The translations under genes and the position numbers were made by a program. Of a stretch of DNA of 64,000 bases, positions 28,016 through 39,849 are shown piece by piece. Source of the stretch: an uncultured Flavobacteriales bacterium. GTDB taxonomy: Bacteria; Bacteroidota; Bacteroidia; Flavobacteriales_G; Salibacteraceae. The notes under the pieces were generated by a model. It did no database searches. It saw only the letters and a list, made by a program, of their open reading frames with translations, and was not told the origin of the DNA. Numbering within the stretch: position 1 is the first letter of the stretch; each line of letters starts with the position of its first letter. The stretch lies in assembly GCA_943788725.1 (NCBI GenBank), contig CALSRJ010000003.1, forward strand, positions 558,001 through 622,000, read 5' to 3'.

Positions 28016-31000
28016 TTATTCTACAATCACACGCTCCATCAGAGGCTGCTTGTCATTGCTGCCTTTGAGCAAGTAAATGCCGCTGCTCAACGAACCTAAA
28101 TTCAGGTCGATGGAGTTAGATTGAGCAGGCACGGAAACCTGATCGACCAGACTTCCTGAAGCATCGTAGATGGAGATGCTGCCTGGATGTGCGTTTCCTT
28201 CCCAAGTGATGTTCACCTTACCCTGTGTTGGGTTCGGGAAGATGGAATACTGAGATGCATTGTCTCGTTCCTCTACACCGGTACAAACGCCTGTGCTGGC
28301 AGAAATCATAGCCCGGTCACTCACGCAGATGTCTTGTACTTGCCAATCGTAGAAGAAGTAGTAGTAATCATACTCAACACCAGCGGCGCTTGAACGATAG
28401 ACACTGACAACATCTTCGATCTCATACGGATAGTTCACTCCGCTGTTGTTTCGATAGAGGTTCTTCATCTCGTTGTTGCTCAGCGTGATTTGGTAGTCAA
28501 TGCCCGGGCTAATATCCCAATTGAGTTCGAGGGTTTGTTCCCCCGTTGGAATATTGATCACCGTGTCTAAGATGATGTTTTGCGTTTGGTCTAGGACAAT
28601 GATTTCTCGATCTCCAGGAATGCTAGCGTAAACGGTGACGCTCTTCAGACGGAAATCTGCATAGACGTTGAAAAAGAGCGACTGATCTCCGTTGAAATAT
28701 CCACCGCCTCCTATGTTATTGTCAGGGGCGCCTGTAGACTGTGCAGGGCCAGCTACCTCAGCTTCCACGTAGTAGGGGGTGGATTGCTGCACGATGGGTG
28801 TGGTGAATGTATCGCCAACTGCAATTGGGGAGCCACCCGTGGGCACATTATACCAGAAATGTTTACCTGCGCTGCTGGCAATAAGATCTGCTTGATCACC
28901 TGGGCAAATTTCTACGTCTTCGCCCTCTGGAGCAGCCGGCTTCTGTACATCGATGTAATTCGTTTTGGTCACTGTGTCTGAACCAAAGGAATTCGAAGCG
29001 ACCATCATCACCGTGTACAGTCCGCTTTGAGCATAGGAGTGACTCGGGTTCTGAAGGTTCGACGTGTCGCCATCTCCAAATTCCCAATACCAACCCGTAG
29101 GAATGTTTGATCCCAAGGCCGAAATGTCGGTGAAGTTGATGTCGCCTTTACAGGTTTCCACCAAGTTGGCTTCAAAGTCAGCCAAAGGAGCTTCGGTAGG
29201 GATGCTGCATTCCCATCCGATTTTGAATCCATCCTCTTCCAGCGCAACATCGGTGCTGAATTGCATCGTAATGCTCGAGCCCGTTGAGTTGACAAAGGTG
29301 GGAGGAGGATTGCCATCGCAATACTTTCCAATAATAGGAGCGCCAGTATTCGGCCCATCGTACACGGTCAAGTAGTCGTATTGGCAATTGGGATCGGTCT
29401 CTACATTGAACTCGATGAACTCAAGGGATACACCAACGGCATTGGTCGGAGCGATAGTAATGGTCGAGTTGTAGTTTGCACTGTACGTTCCCAAGGGGCC
29501 TCCATCATCGTAGAGGACTCCTTCACAACTGGTTTGCGTCGTCGCCAATCCGCCTCCTGAAGATGCAAGCATGTATATTGCACGGGTAAGTTTGGGCCTA
29601 CTTTAATGTAGGTCCAACGAAGTCATCGGTACTCTCGGCATCGCAGTTCGAGCTTGTCGACCTGCAAGGTCACCGTGTAGTCACCAGCACTAGCGTTATA
29701 CGTGTGCGATGGTTCAATTGCGGTGCTTGTGTTTCCATCTCCAAAATCCCACATGATAGGTGGATCCGAGTGATGTGTCAAGTTCGACGAATTCAACCGT
29801 GGCTGGTGCCTGCACAGTGCTCATCTCGGTCAGGGTAGCTTCGAAATCTGCTCGTCAAGCTCACCTGTATACATACAGGTCCTCCTACGCCCACTGCATA
29901 CCATGCATTCCCATGTGCTCTCTGCTTCTTGGCTGAACAAGGGCCGAATAGGTCAACCTGCCGCTTCAATGCCGTAAAACCTGAGCATCTGCGTACTGAC
30001 TGTCTTGACGTATAGATAGACCGTGAGGTTGCGATAGGCAACTGGCCGCCGCATCGTCAATGCCTATACTGCCAGTTACGGCAGTAGCCGTCGTTGTTGT
30101 CGTTGGTGCCGCTTCCCCCTTCCGAGAGCAGGTAGAACCAATAATTCTGCACGCCACTGTTCGTATGCACTCCGCCGTTGTCACCACCCAGTCAACGATG
30201 CCCAAGAAGTTTCCAAAGTAAGTGTCTGGGTCGCCCAAGTGCATTTGGATTACTCATGTTCCGAATGAGAAAATTCAAATCTTCTCCGATGAGCCACTCA
30301 CCGCTGTTCACGCCGAGCGCATCTCTTTCGATTGCCGCAGCAAAAACATCGGAAAAGCTTTCATTTAGAGCACCTGACTCGGCTTGATAGATAAGATTGG
30401 CAGTATTGGATGTCAGTCCATGCGTAACTTCATGTCCGGCAACGTCCAGTGCAGTAAAAGGATTGTTGCCGGTACTTCCGTCTCCATATGTCATGTATTG
30501 GCCATTCCAAAAGGCATTGGCAAAATTGGTCCCGTAGTGTACCCGACTTCGAAGCGCGAATCCATCGTCGTCAATGCTGTTTCGATTGAAATGGTTGAAG
30601 TAATAATCGTACGTCATTTCCGTACCCAGATGTGCATCCGTTGCAAAACGACTTACGGTATTGTCGTCCCAGATGTTGTCGCCATGCGTGAAGTCTACTC
30701 CGGCTCCCGTAGTGCCATTGTTGAGGTCGGTGGTGAAGATGCCATCTCCTCGTCCAGATTCTCGTAGTCGGAATATCGAACCGTTGAAATCTGCGACGAT
30801 GTTTTGGGTGTCTAAATAGCCCGTTACCGCAATGATGTTACTATCGGCCTCATGAATAAGGTTGTTTTCAAAGAGGATGGCGCCAGACATTGCATCCACG
30901 TATACATCTTGTCTGGACATTGGACTGTGTGCATAGATATTGAACCTCCACGCCAATTTCAGATCAATCGAACGAAGCGAAGCATCAGGGTTGACGATTT

Positions 31001-31556
31001 CAAGGACTCCTTTTGGGAAATAGGTAGCATTCGGATCGTCACTGATTTCCTTGATGTCATTTTCTTCAGCAGGAATCTCCCACTTATAGGTATCCGCATT
31101 GACGTGCGTTAATGCCTTAGATAATGCTGCGTTTTCACCTAAAGATGCAGCGGTTACGGGCACTTCATCGAAGAGCATTCCGTTCATGCTGACCACCTTG
31201 TCGTTTAAAGTGTGCACAATCCAAACACCAAAGGTGACAGGGTTGCCCCCCGCGGTTTGCTGGAAACGGTAGTGCACCATGCCCAAGCGATCGACTTCGT
31301 CGCCGATCAACTCAAAGCCCACATACTTGGCTTCCTTGAAATAGCGCGTTTTCATCCATTGTTGCCAATCGGCGTATTCGATGCGCGCGCTTTCACGGAA
31401 TTTGATGAATGCCGGAATGCTGGAAGATTCCTTGTAACGGACCATTTCTGCACCTTTCACAGCTTCGTTGGCTGCTCTGCCGGTCAAGACTTGTTCGGCG
31501 TTAGTAGTAAAAGAGAGGGTGGTGAGTACGATCAGAGAGAGTACAAGTTGCTTCAT
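28016..31556 (-). pseudogene. Secreted M4 metallopeptidase, copy 2, multiply frameshifted
   Basis: A paralogue of copy 1 whose frame is broken repeatedly between about 29580 and 30240. The N-terminal part (31556 to about 30236) is open: signal peptide MKQLVLSLIVLTTLSFTTNA, FTP region, and the M4 motif HEVTHGL with QAESGALNESFSD. After NMSNPNA, the expected segments are spread over different frames: GDPDTYFGNFLGIVDW, then GVHTNSGVQNYWFYLL, then GSIGIDDAAA, then VDLFGPCSAKK, then AWYAVGVGG, then the first PKD. At least six frame changes fall in about 660 nt. From 29572 to 28016 the frame is open again through CUB, PKD and a type A sorting domain (SIFPNPTQGKVNITW). Catalytic His (HTNSG) is present but out of frame. 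Either a decayed gene or a poorly resolved consensus. Confidence 0.85.
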
Positions 31557-31690
31557 GGAAATTTAGTTAGGATCCCCAAATATACTCCTCCGCAAACTAC
31601 AAGCGAGGCGTGCTCGATTCGAATCAACCTAGGATTGCTAAATCGATTGGATACGAAGCGCTGGGACGACAGGATACCATTGGGTCGAGC

Positions 31691-31724
31691 ATTAAAAAGC
31701 TCCGGCGTTGGTTTGCCGGAGCTT
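31691..31724 (-). terminator. Rho-independent terminator after M4 copy 3
   Basis: AAGCTCCGGC (31697-31706), 8-nt loop, GCCGGAGCTT (31715-31724): a perfect 10-bp stem. On the minus strand it is followed by TTTTTAAT. It ends M4 copy 3 and separates it from copy 2. Confidence 0.85.
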
Positions 31725-31752
31725 GTGTAATATAAGTCCTATGCTGAGTCTC

Positions 31753-34700
31753 CTACTGAATCACCACCTCGTTTGGTAATGATGTTGGCCCCCTCATTGA
31801 TTTGAAGGAAATAAACACCCTGGCTCAATCCAGCTAGATCTAGGTCTACTTGGCCTATGGAGTGGGGAACAGGTATCATGCGGGCCAAAGTTCCTGAAGC
31901 TGAATACAGCTGCATGCTTTGGGGACGCTCTAAACCTGACCATTGAACCGTCATCATACGATCTGTTGGGTTTGGGAAGAGTTGGTAGCGATCGGCTGTC
32001 AACTCGTCAACGCCGGTACACTCGCCTGTGCTCGCTGAAATCATTTCTCTTTCTGAGGTGCAGAGCTCTTGCACTTGCCAGTTGTAGAACCAATAATAAA
32101 AACCAGGGCCAGCGGTGCTTCCATAGATGCTGACCGTGCCAGGAATTTCATACGGGTACTCCACCCCTCCATTGTTTCTCCAGAGACCATTCATCTGGGT
32201 ATTGTCTACCTTAAACAGGTAATCCTGTCCCGCTTCGATATCAAAGTCGAGTCAACAAGGTGACTTCCCCTGTGGCAATGTTAATCGTGGTGTCGTGGAC
32301 GACCCCGTTGGTAGGATGCTTGAATGAAGATATGTCGATCTCCAGGCAAAAGGGTGTAGACCGTTACAGCATGCAATCGGAAATCAGAGAGCGCATTGAA
32401 GTACAGTCCCTGATCCAAGCTTGTATTGGCTCCGGTTCCGATGAACTTGTCAGGTGCGCCTGTCGTATCGGTGCTTACTGCGCCATAGTTTTCTGCATAG
32501 AATGGCGTAGACTGATTCACGATGGGCGTAATGAAGGTATCTCCTACCGCCAACACTGTCGATCCTGTGTCGGAGTCGTACCAATAATTGGTTCCAGTAC
32601 TGAACGCGATCAGCGTCGCTTGATCACCTGGGCATACTTCTACATCTGGTTCAGTGGGAGCAAGCGGAAGGGCTTTTTCGATCAAGTTCACGATCTTCAT
32701 GGTATCCGTTCCAAACGAATTGATGGCCGCGCATTTGACGGTATAAACACCCTCGTTTTGGTAGGTATGGCTCGGATGCTCAAGCGTACTGGTATTTCCA
32801 TCGCCGAAATCCCAGAACCATGAAGTTGCTGTATTAGGGCCGAGTGCAGATTGGTTCGTGAAATTGGCGTTACCGCTGCAGCTGTATGTTCGATCTACTG
32901 TGAAACCCGCGATTGGGGCTTCTTCTGGAGTATTGCATACCCATGCGATTTCAAAACCAGTGTAGTCTAAGAAGGATCCTTCTGCCGTAAATCGGATCGT
33001 GACAGCGCCGCCACTCGAAATCCATGATGCAGGCGGCAAGGCTCCATCACAAAAAGCGAGGACCATTGGCGAATTCGTATCTGGACCATCGTAAATGCGA
33101 ATGCCATCATTCTCGCCCGTTCCTACACAGGCCATGCCTACTTCATTGAAGTAGAGATTGACGCTTTGGGTACCGGTTGGTGCAATGGTAATCCACGTGT
33201 CGATGTCCCCTTGATAGCCCCAGAAAGGTCCGCCATCGTCGTAGACGAATCCTTCACACCCGGTTTGCGTAGCTGCCGCACCAGATGTTGGCATCACAAT
33301 ATGGCATGGATTAGAACCATCCAAATTGATCAAGTCGGTCATTTCGAAGGTATCTTGTCCACACGTGGATGATGCGATGAGCGTGACCGTATACGTACCT
33401 AAGGCGCTATACGTATGTTCAGGCTCGAAGTCAGTACTGGTGTTGCCATCTCCAAAATTCCAAAGCCAAGATTCGCTGTTGTAAGAGAAGTTCTCAAAAT
33501 GAACCGTATGCGGAGCATGACACTGCTCAGGAATATCTGAGATGAATCCGGCAGCGACTTCGTTTCCGCCGAATGCCGGCCCAACACCAACGGCATACCA
33601 AGCGTCCCAAGTGCTTTTCACCTCTGGTGAGCAAGGCCCGTAGAGATCGGTAGCGGCTTGAATAGCATAATAGCGCGTATCGGAGTAGTCACTCCACCTA
33701 TGAAGGTAAAAGGTCAGATTCCTGAAAGCAATCTGCTCCGCCACATCCCAACCCAATCCATCAACCGTGTAGGCATTTCCCAAGTCATTGGTGCCAGAAC
33801 CGCCCTCCACCATGTTGTAATACCAGAAATTCTGCACACCGCTATTGCTGTGGACTCCATAAAGATCACCTGGAGTCGTTTTCCAATTCGTTCCTAGGTA
33901 AGTGTCGGGGTCTCCATAGAGGTTAGGGTTAGACATGTCACGAATTTCCAATGGACCGCAACCGATGACCCAATCGGTCATAGCCGTGTCAAACTCGTGC
34001 TGTAAAGTAATCCCGAAGACGTCCGAAAAGCTCTCGTTCAACGCGCCCGATTCCTTGTAGTAGACCAAGTTAGCCGTGAATTCGGTCAAGCCGTGCGTGA
34101 TCTCGTGTCCGGCGACGTTGACGCATACCAAAGGCGGGTACCCAGAGGCCGTATCGCCATTCCCGTATGTCATGCGTTCTCCGTCCCAAAAAGCCTTCAC
34201 AAAGGGCCCTCCAGGTGAGAAATGAATGTAGCTCAAGAGCGCAAAGCCATTATCATCGATACTGTTTCTTCCGAATGTTTCCCACAGATAATCATAGAAT
34301 AACTCGGTGCCATAATGCGCATCCGTACCGTATTGGCTCCACCAAGATGTGCTATCCCAAAGTGTATCTGCAAAACAGATATCAGTGGCCAAGCTGTAGT
34401 CGTCTTGATTGTCTAGGGTGTAGGTGAATACCCCATCGCCACGCGTGTAGTCTTCTAGACAAAAGGTTCCGTTGGCGAAGTAGGCGCCTAATGTCTGAGT
34501 GTCGTGAAGCATGGTGTGTGCAGCGATCGTGGTATCCGCATCCTTGATACGCGACTCTTCGAAAAGAATATCCCCGGACTGGGCATCTACGTAAATATCC
34601 TTCCTTGATAGTGGGGCGTGGGCATAGATGTCAAACTTCCATGCGAGGTGGTGTTCCACCCGTTCCGTTTCCCATCCAAGGGTAATGTATTCCAGTGATC

Positions 34701-35247
34701 CTTCCGGAAAATAAGTCGCATATGGATTTTGCTTGATAAGCTTGAGATAGGCTTCTTCCTGGGGGACCTGCCATTTGTAGACCTGGGCTCCGATGTGGTC
34801 AAGGGCCTGCTCCAGCGCCTGTGGCTTGTTGTAATTTGCCTGCATCGGCTCCATATCCGTAAAGAGGGCTCCGTTCATACTCACGACCTCGCCATTCATG
34901 GTGTGTACGATCCACCCTGAAAAGGAAAGTGGGGTGCCGTTCAATGTTTGCTGGTAGCGATAATGTACCATACCCTGTCGATCGGCATCTTCTCGGATAA
35001 ACTCGAAGCCGAATCCTTCGCTGTTCTTGAAGAATTGACGTTCGATCCAAGATTCCCATTGGGTCAGCGGGATGCGATCACTTTCTCTAAATTTAATAAA
35101 GGTTGGAATCGACGTGTGGTCCTCTATTCGGAGGAGCTCAGTTCCTTTTAAGGTCTGATAGGCTTGATGGCCTCGTAAGATTTATTCGGCGGTACTGGTA
35201 AGTGCAAAGCACAGCAGTATCACTGCCAGGAGTAATTTGGTTTTCAT
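31753..35247 (-). pseudogene. Secreted M4 metallopeptidase, copy 3, nonsense codon and frameshifts
   Basis: The third paralogue starts at the ATG at 35247 with signal peptide MKTKLLLAVILLCFALTSTA. Codon 22 (35184-35182) is TAA where copies 1 and 2 have Glu or Gln (AEEILRG, AEQVLTG), so a C-to-T change of CAA is the simplest explanation. The frame stays open after it through FTP, the zinc motif HEITHGL, ESGALNESFSD, GVHSNSGVQNF, two PKD domains and the CUB. Further breaks lie at about 32307-32315, at about 32246-32252, and near the end, where one extra G in CGAGGTGGTG moves the expected KRVVIQ end out of frame. The corrected stop is at 31753. Most catalytic residues are preserved, so any inactivation is recent or only apparent. 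Confidence 0.86.
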
Positions 35248-35449
35248 AGGGTAGGTTTAGTTGGCTTAGCCTTTGCGAAAAGGGGCTCTCAGGTTATGCT
35301 TTGCAATTTAATTAAAATAGTTAGTAATGACAGAAGTGCACCCGAATGGAGGCGTTCGAATTGACATTGTGTCAGCTTCTAGGCGATGGCATAGGCTTTG
35401 ACCTTGGGGCGGTGAACAAATCAGGATAAACAAGTAATAGCGAAGAACC

Positions 35450-37342
35450 ATGAAAGGAACGATCAACGTACAAGCGGAGAATATCTTCCCCATCATCAAG
35501 AAGTTTCTCTACTCGGATCACGAAATCTTTTTGCGTGAACTCGTGTCAAATGCCGTAGATGCCACCTCGAAGCTCAAAGCATTGAGCAGAATGGGAGAGA
35601 TCAAAGACGATGTAGGAAATACCATGATCGAGGTGAAGCTCGATGAGAAGAAAGGAACCTTGAGTGTCATCGATCGAGGCATTGGAATGACAGAAGAAGA
35701 AGTGGAAAAATACCTCAACCAAGTGGCTTTCTCAGGAGCTTCTGAGTTTCTGCAGAAATATGAAGGAAAGGTAGACGACGCCGGGATCATCGGTCACTTT
35801 GGATTGGGATTTTACAGCGCCTTTATGGTCGCAAAAAAGGTAGAAGTAATCACCAAGAGCTGGAAGGATGAAACGGCTGTGAAGTGGGTCTGTGATGGGA
35901 GCCCTGAATTCAACATTACCAAATCAAAGAAGACCCAGCGCGGAACAGAAATCATCCTACACATCGATGATGAATCCAAAGAGTTCCTCGAAGAAGGTCG
36001 CGTAGCCGGCATCCTTGAAAAGTATTGCAAGTTCCTCCCAGTAGAGATCAAATTCGGAACCAAGGACAATTGGGTAGATGATCCGAAAGGCGAAAAAGAC
36101 GATAAGGGAGAAGTAAAGCAAGTGAAGGAGACGGTGGATAACATCGTCAACAATCCGAAGCCGCTTTGGAAGAAACAGCCTGCAGATCTCTCGGCAGAAG
36201 ATTACTCTTCTTTCTACCGAGAACTCTACCCAATGACGTTTGAAGAGCCCTTGTTCAACATCCACATCAACGTGGACTACCCGTTCAATTTGACAGGCGT
36301 ATTGTACTTCCCAAAGTTGGCGAAGCACAAGGTTGAGTTGCAGAAGAACAAGATCCAATTGTACAGCAATCAAGTGTTCATTACCGACTCTGTTGAGAAC
36401 GTGGTCCCTGAGTTCTTGACCTTGCTGCACGGCGTGATCGACTCACCAGATATTCCGTTGAACGTAAGCCGCAGTTATCTTCAGAGCGACAGTAACGTGA
36501 AGAAGATCAGCGGGCACATCACGAAGAAGGTGGCCGATAAGCTCGCTGAGATGTACAAGAATGACCGCGAAGACTTCGAGCAAAAGTGGCCTGACATGCA
36601 AGTGTTTATGGACTATGGTCTATTGACAGACGAAAAGTTCTATGAGCGTATTCAGCCTACGTATTTGTTGAAGAACACCAAAGGTGAGTTCAAGACCTTT
36701 GACGAATACAAGGAAGTGATCAAGGATGCACAAACAGATAAAGACGGCAACTTGGTCATCTTGTATACCAATGACGCGGAAGCACAGCACAGCATCATCA
36801 GCAAAGCCACCGCAAAGGGCTACGATGTGTTGGAGATGAACACACCGCTTACGGCGCATTTGGTGCAGCAGTTCGAAATGAAAATGGAAAAGGTCAATTT
36901 CAAGCGCGTTGATGCCGACGCCTTGGAGAAACTGGTTCCAAAAGAGAACGCTGTCGAAAGCAATTTGACCGAAGACCAGAAGAACACGCTCACGCCAGTG
37001 ATCGAAGAGATCGTAGACAAGCAAAAGTTTGCGATTCAATACGAGAGCTTGGATGAGAACGATCCACCCATGATGATTACGCAAAGCGAATTCATGCGAC
37101 GCATGAAAGAGCAAGCGGAGATCGGTGGAGGAATGATGGGAATGGGTAACCTACCTGATTCATTCAACTTGGTGGTGAACAGCAATCACGCCTTGGTCTC
37201 TAAAATCCTCGTAGAACAGGATGAGGCAAAGCGTTCTCAAATGGTGCAACAGGCAACCGACCTCGCACTTCTTTCTAAAGGAATGTTGAAAGGCGAGAAG
37301 CTCACACAATTCATTGAGCGCAGCGTAAACCTTATTGAATAA
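35450..37342 (+). CDS. htpG: Molecular chaperone HtpG (Hsp90)
   Basis: A 630-residue Hsp90. The N-terminal ATPase shows the expected blocks: [15 protein letters not shown] with the catalytic Glu and Asn, [29 protein letters not shown] (lid and G2 motif) and GTEIILHI. The middle domain has [11 protein letters not shown] and the C-terminal dimerisation domain is complete. A charged insert near residues 205-225 ([15 protein letters not shown]) is typical of Bacteroidota HtpG. It assists client folding under stress, in the cytoplasm. It is divergent from M4 copy 3 and followed by a strong terminator. I see no CIRCE-type operator upstream. Confidence 0.98.
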   Translation: MKGTINVQAENIFPIIKKFLYSDHEIFLRELVSNAVDATSKLKALSRMGEIKDDVGNTMIEVKLDEKKGTLSVIDRGIGMTEEEVEKYLNQVAFSGASEFLQKYEGKVDDAGIIGHFGLGFYSAFMVAKKVEVITKSWKDETAVKWVCDGSPEFNITKSKKTQRGTEIILHIDDESKEFLEEGRVAGILEKYCKFLPVEIKFGTKDNWVDDPKGEKDDKGEVKQVKETVDNIVNNPKPLWKKQPADLSAEDYSSFYRELYPMTFEEPLFNIHINVDYPFNLTGVLYFPKLAKHKVELQKNKIQLYSNQVFITDSVENVVPEFLTLLHGVIDSPDIPLNVSRSYLQSDSNVKKISGHITKKVADKLAEMYKNDREDFEQKWPDMQVFMDYGLLTDEKFYERIQPTYLLKNTKGEFKTFDEYKEVIKDAQTDKDGNLVILYTNDAEAQHSIISKATAKGYDVLEMNTPLTAHLVQQFEMKMEKVNFKRVDADALEKLVPKENAVESNLTEDQKNTLTPVIEEIVDKQKFAIQYESLDENDPPMMITQSEFMRRMKEQAEIGGGMMGMGNLPDSFNLVVNSNHALVSKILVEQDEAKRSQMVQQATDLALLSKGMLKGEKLTQFIERSVNLIE

Positions 37343-37366
37343 GGACAACAACGATCGAATAGGAAG

Positions 37367-37390
37367 AGCCTCCTTCGGGAGGCTTTTTTA
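37367..37390 (+). terminator. Rho-independent terminator after htpG
   Basis: AGCCTCC (37367-37373), loop TTCG, GGAGGCT (37378-37384), then a T-run. Confidence 0.88.
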
Positions 37391-37487
37391 TTGCCCGGTT
37401 CTCATAGGGGCTTTGGAGTATCTAACTGCTGATAACCCCTTTCAGAAAGTTTGTTTTTACTATCGTTGCTACTTGAAACCAAAAGAG

Positions 37488-38657
37488 ATGACAGAGAAGA
37501 TATTATTGCTTGGATCGGGTGAACTTGGAAAGGAATTGGTCATCGCCTTGCAGCGTCTCGGCCAGCATGTGGTCGCTTGTGATAACTACCCAAATGCACC
37601 CGCTATGCAAGTGGCGCAGGAGTTTGAGGTGTTTGACATGCTCGACGGTGCCGCACTGGAGGCGGCGGTGCGAAAGCACGACCCCAAACTGATCGTACCA
37701 GAGGTGGAGAGCATACGAACGGAAAAATTTTATGGCTTTGAAAATGAGGGCTATACTGTAGTGCCCAGTGCGAAAGCAGCGAACTTCACCATGAATCGAA
37801 AGCTGATCCGCGACCTCGCGGCAAAGGACTTGGGACTGCGCACGGCCAATTATCGCTACGCGACCGAACTCGCAGGATTTCGGAACGCGGTGGCAGAAGT
37901 CGGAATGCCTTGCGTTGTCAAACCCTTGATGTCGTCTTCCGGCAAAGGACAATCGGTCATCCGAACCGAAGCAGACATCGATAAGAGTTGGGAATATGCG
38001 ATGGAAGGCAGTCGCGGTGACTTGAAGGAGGTTATCGTCGAGGCCTTCGTTTCGTTTCATACGGAGATTACCTTGCTCACTGTAACACAGAACGCTGGGC
38101 CTACGCTATTTTGCGCGCCGATCGGTCACCGCCAGGAGCGAGGCGATTACCAAGAAAGTTGGCAACCCTGCGCCATTGATGCAAAAGATATTGAGGAAGC
38201 ACAAGAAATGGCCGGAAAGGTCACCGAAGCACTTACGGGTGCCGGCATCTGGGGCGTTGAGTTCTTTATTGCCGACGACGGTGTGTACTTCTCTGAACTC
38301 TCTCCGCGTCCACATGACACAGGAATGGCCACGCTTGCAGGGTCTCAGAACTTGAGCGAGTTTGAGTTGCACGCACGGACGATATTGGGTTTACCAATAC
38401 CATCCATTCGATTGGAAAGGGCAGGGGTAAGCGCAGTGATATTGGCCACCGATCAAAGCAACGAGCCGCCGAGGTTCGAAGGAGTGGAAGAAGCCATGCA
38501 AGATCCTCGGCACGACGTACGCCTTTTTGGAAAACCAAGCACACGTCCCTATAGAAGGATGGGGGTTGTCATCGCCTATGATGCACTAGATGGGGATATG
38601 GATCATTTGAGAAGAAGGGCTGCGGAAGCGGCTGCCAAGGTTAAGGTGAATCCTTGA
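37488..38657 (+). CDS. purT: Formate-dependent GAR transformylase 2 (ATP-grasp)
   Basis: A 389-residue enzyme of purine synthesis that makes formyl-GAR from GAR, formate and ATP without folate. The ATG at 37488 gives [17 protein letters not shown], the expected N-terminus; the frame extends upstream to 37335 but that part overlaps htpG. ATP-grasp landmarks are [38 protein letters not shown] and [15 protein letters not shown]. Length agrees with the family (about 390). It begins after the htpG terminator, so it has its own promoter. The end overlaps the convergent lipoprotein gene by 17 nt. Confidence 0.97.
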   Translation: MTEKILLLGSGELGKELVIALQRLGQHVVACDNYPNAPAMQVAQEFEVFDMLDGAALEAAVRKHDPKLIVPEVESIRTEKFYGFENEGYTVVPSAKAANFTMNRKLIRDLAAKDLGLRTANYRYATELAGFRNAVAEVGMPCVVKPLMSSSGKGQSVIRTEADIDKSWEYAMEGSRGDLKEVIVEAFVSFHTEITLLTVTQNAGPTLFCAPIGHRQERGDYQESWQPCAIDAKDIEEAQEMAGKVTEALTGAGIWGVEFFIADDGVYFSELSPRPHDTGMATLAGSQNLSEFELHARTILGLPIPSIRLERAGVSAVILATDQSNEPPRFEGVEEAMQDPRHDVRLFGKPSTRPYRRMGVVIAYDALDGDMDHLRRRAAEAAAKVKVNP

Positions 38658-39474
38658 TCTCTGACGGCTTGCGATAGATGCCTTTGCCAAGCACATTCAC
38701 ATCCATCTGAATGCCCAGAATAAAGATGATGGGGCGCTGCCGAAAGGTGGTCTCCACATTCGGAATGGTAGCAAAACTTCCCCCTAATTGGAGCATAGCC
38801 TTGACATAGGGAAGACCGGCTTTTAGGGTCAAAGTAGGCTCAATGAAGACGTTGTAGGGCTTCTTAGCCATGAGTCCTAGGTATTCCAAATAATCTTGAT
38901 CACTCACGTAGGATTGTTGCCAGTCTGCCTCCATCGATGTCCACAGACTCGTGATGTAAACGAATGAAGTGCGCGGTGTAAAGAAGAAATCCACGTATTT
39001 GGAGGTGACACCAATGGAAGGTTGGATAAATCCCCGCACAAAGTCCCCGCGCAGTTGGTTGCTGTAAACCAAGTCTGCATTGAAGAGATTCGAAAAGGTG
39101 ACTTCACCTTCGGTATGTCCAAAACCCGCACCAGCGAAAGCGTTGAACATAGGCCTCGTGCTTATGTCCGCATCCTTACCATCTAGGTAGAAATTGCGAC
39201 CAATCCCTACTTCTCCGAAGTAATGCGTTAAATGATCTGATTGGTCGCTGTCTTCACTTTTTCCTTGGCTCCCATTGAGCATTACACCCCACTCATCCGT
39301 AATCGCATACCCAAACTGAAGATCGCTTCCATTGGTGCCTATGCTCACCGAGGCTTCTATGTCGCCCTGCTTGCGTAAACTAGGAGTGTTGGTGGTGTTC
39401 GGAATATACATAGGAGGGGTGCACGCCGCGCACAGCGTCACCAGCACCGTCATCGAAAGAAGCAGCTTCTTCAT
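38641..39474 (-). CDS. Putative outer membrane lipoprotein, unknown function
   Basis: A 277-residue protein with lipobox LCAAC (Cys18) after [17 protein letters not shown]. The mature part has amphipathic strands with many Gly and aromatic residues ([50 protein letters not shown]), as in membrane beta-barrels or beta-barrel-like lipoproteins of Bacteroidota. I recognise no named family. The 3' end overlaps purT. Confidence 0.72.
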   Translation of the reverse strand: MKKLLLSMTVLVTLCAACTPPMYIPNTTNTPSLRKQGDIEASVSIGTNGSDLQFGYAITDEWGVMLNGSQGKSEDSDQSDHLTHYFGEVGIGRNFYLDGKDADISTRPMFNAFAGAGFGHTEGEVTFSNLFNADLVYSNQLRGDFVRGFIQPSIGVTSKYVDFFFTPRTSFVYITSLWTSMEADWQQSYVSDQDYLEYLGLMAKKPYNVFIEPTLTLKAGLPYVKAMLQLGGSFATIPNVETTFRQRPIIFILGIQMDVNVLGKGIYRKPSEIKDSP

Positions 39475-39849
39475 GATGCATTTTCTTCAGGTAAAGGTGA
39501 AGCATGTGTCGGGGAATAAATATGATGGTGGTCAGGTGGTTGGTTTGGGGAGTAGGGGGAGTGAAAAGTGAAAAACTAAAAGTGAAGTAGGGAATAGTTG
39601 ATCCGGGAGTAGGGGGAATCTCTTGAGAGCAGAAAGATCGAAGAGTAAAGATTAGTACGGGGTTATCAAATCTAACAGCGAATCTTCGACTGCCACTGCA
39701 ACCTCAATGAGCTAATACATTATTAAGCTAATGATCTAACCGAGGCGAAGCCGAGCTCAGTGAGCGAAGTGAGCTAATTAACTAATCCCCAGCCTGCCTG
39801 CCTCTGGCAGGTCCCCAGTCCCCGCCGCAAAGCGGCAAAGCGGCACCCC
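39475..39849. repeat. Gene-free repeat-rich spacer
   Basis: This 375-nt spacer has no credible gene. It contains purine-rich runs with repeated GGGAGTAGGGGGA-like and AAAAGTGAAA-like phrases (39545-39620). Copies of AGCTAAT follow (39710-39716, 39726-39732, 39772-39778), mixed with GATCTAA and AACTAAT. Next are CCCAG/CCCCAGTCCCC tracts with a small hairpin (CCTGCCTGCC, then GGCAGG) and GCGGCAAAGCGGC. Such patchworks of short phrases are seen between genes in some Bacteroidota. Origin and function are unknown. Confidence 0.55.
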
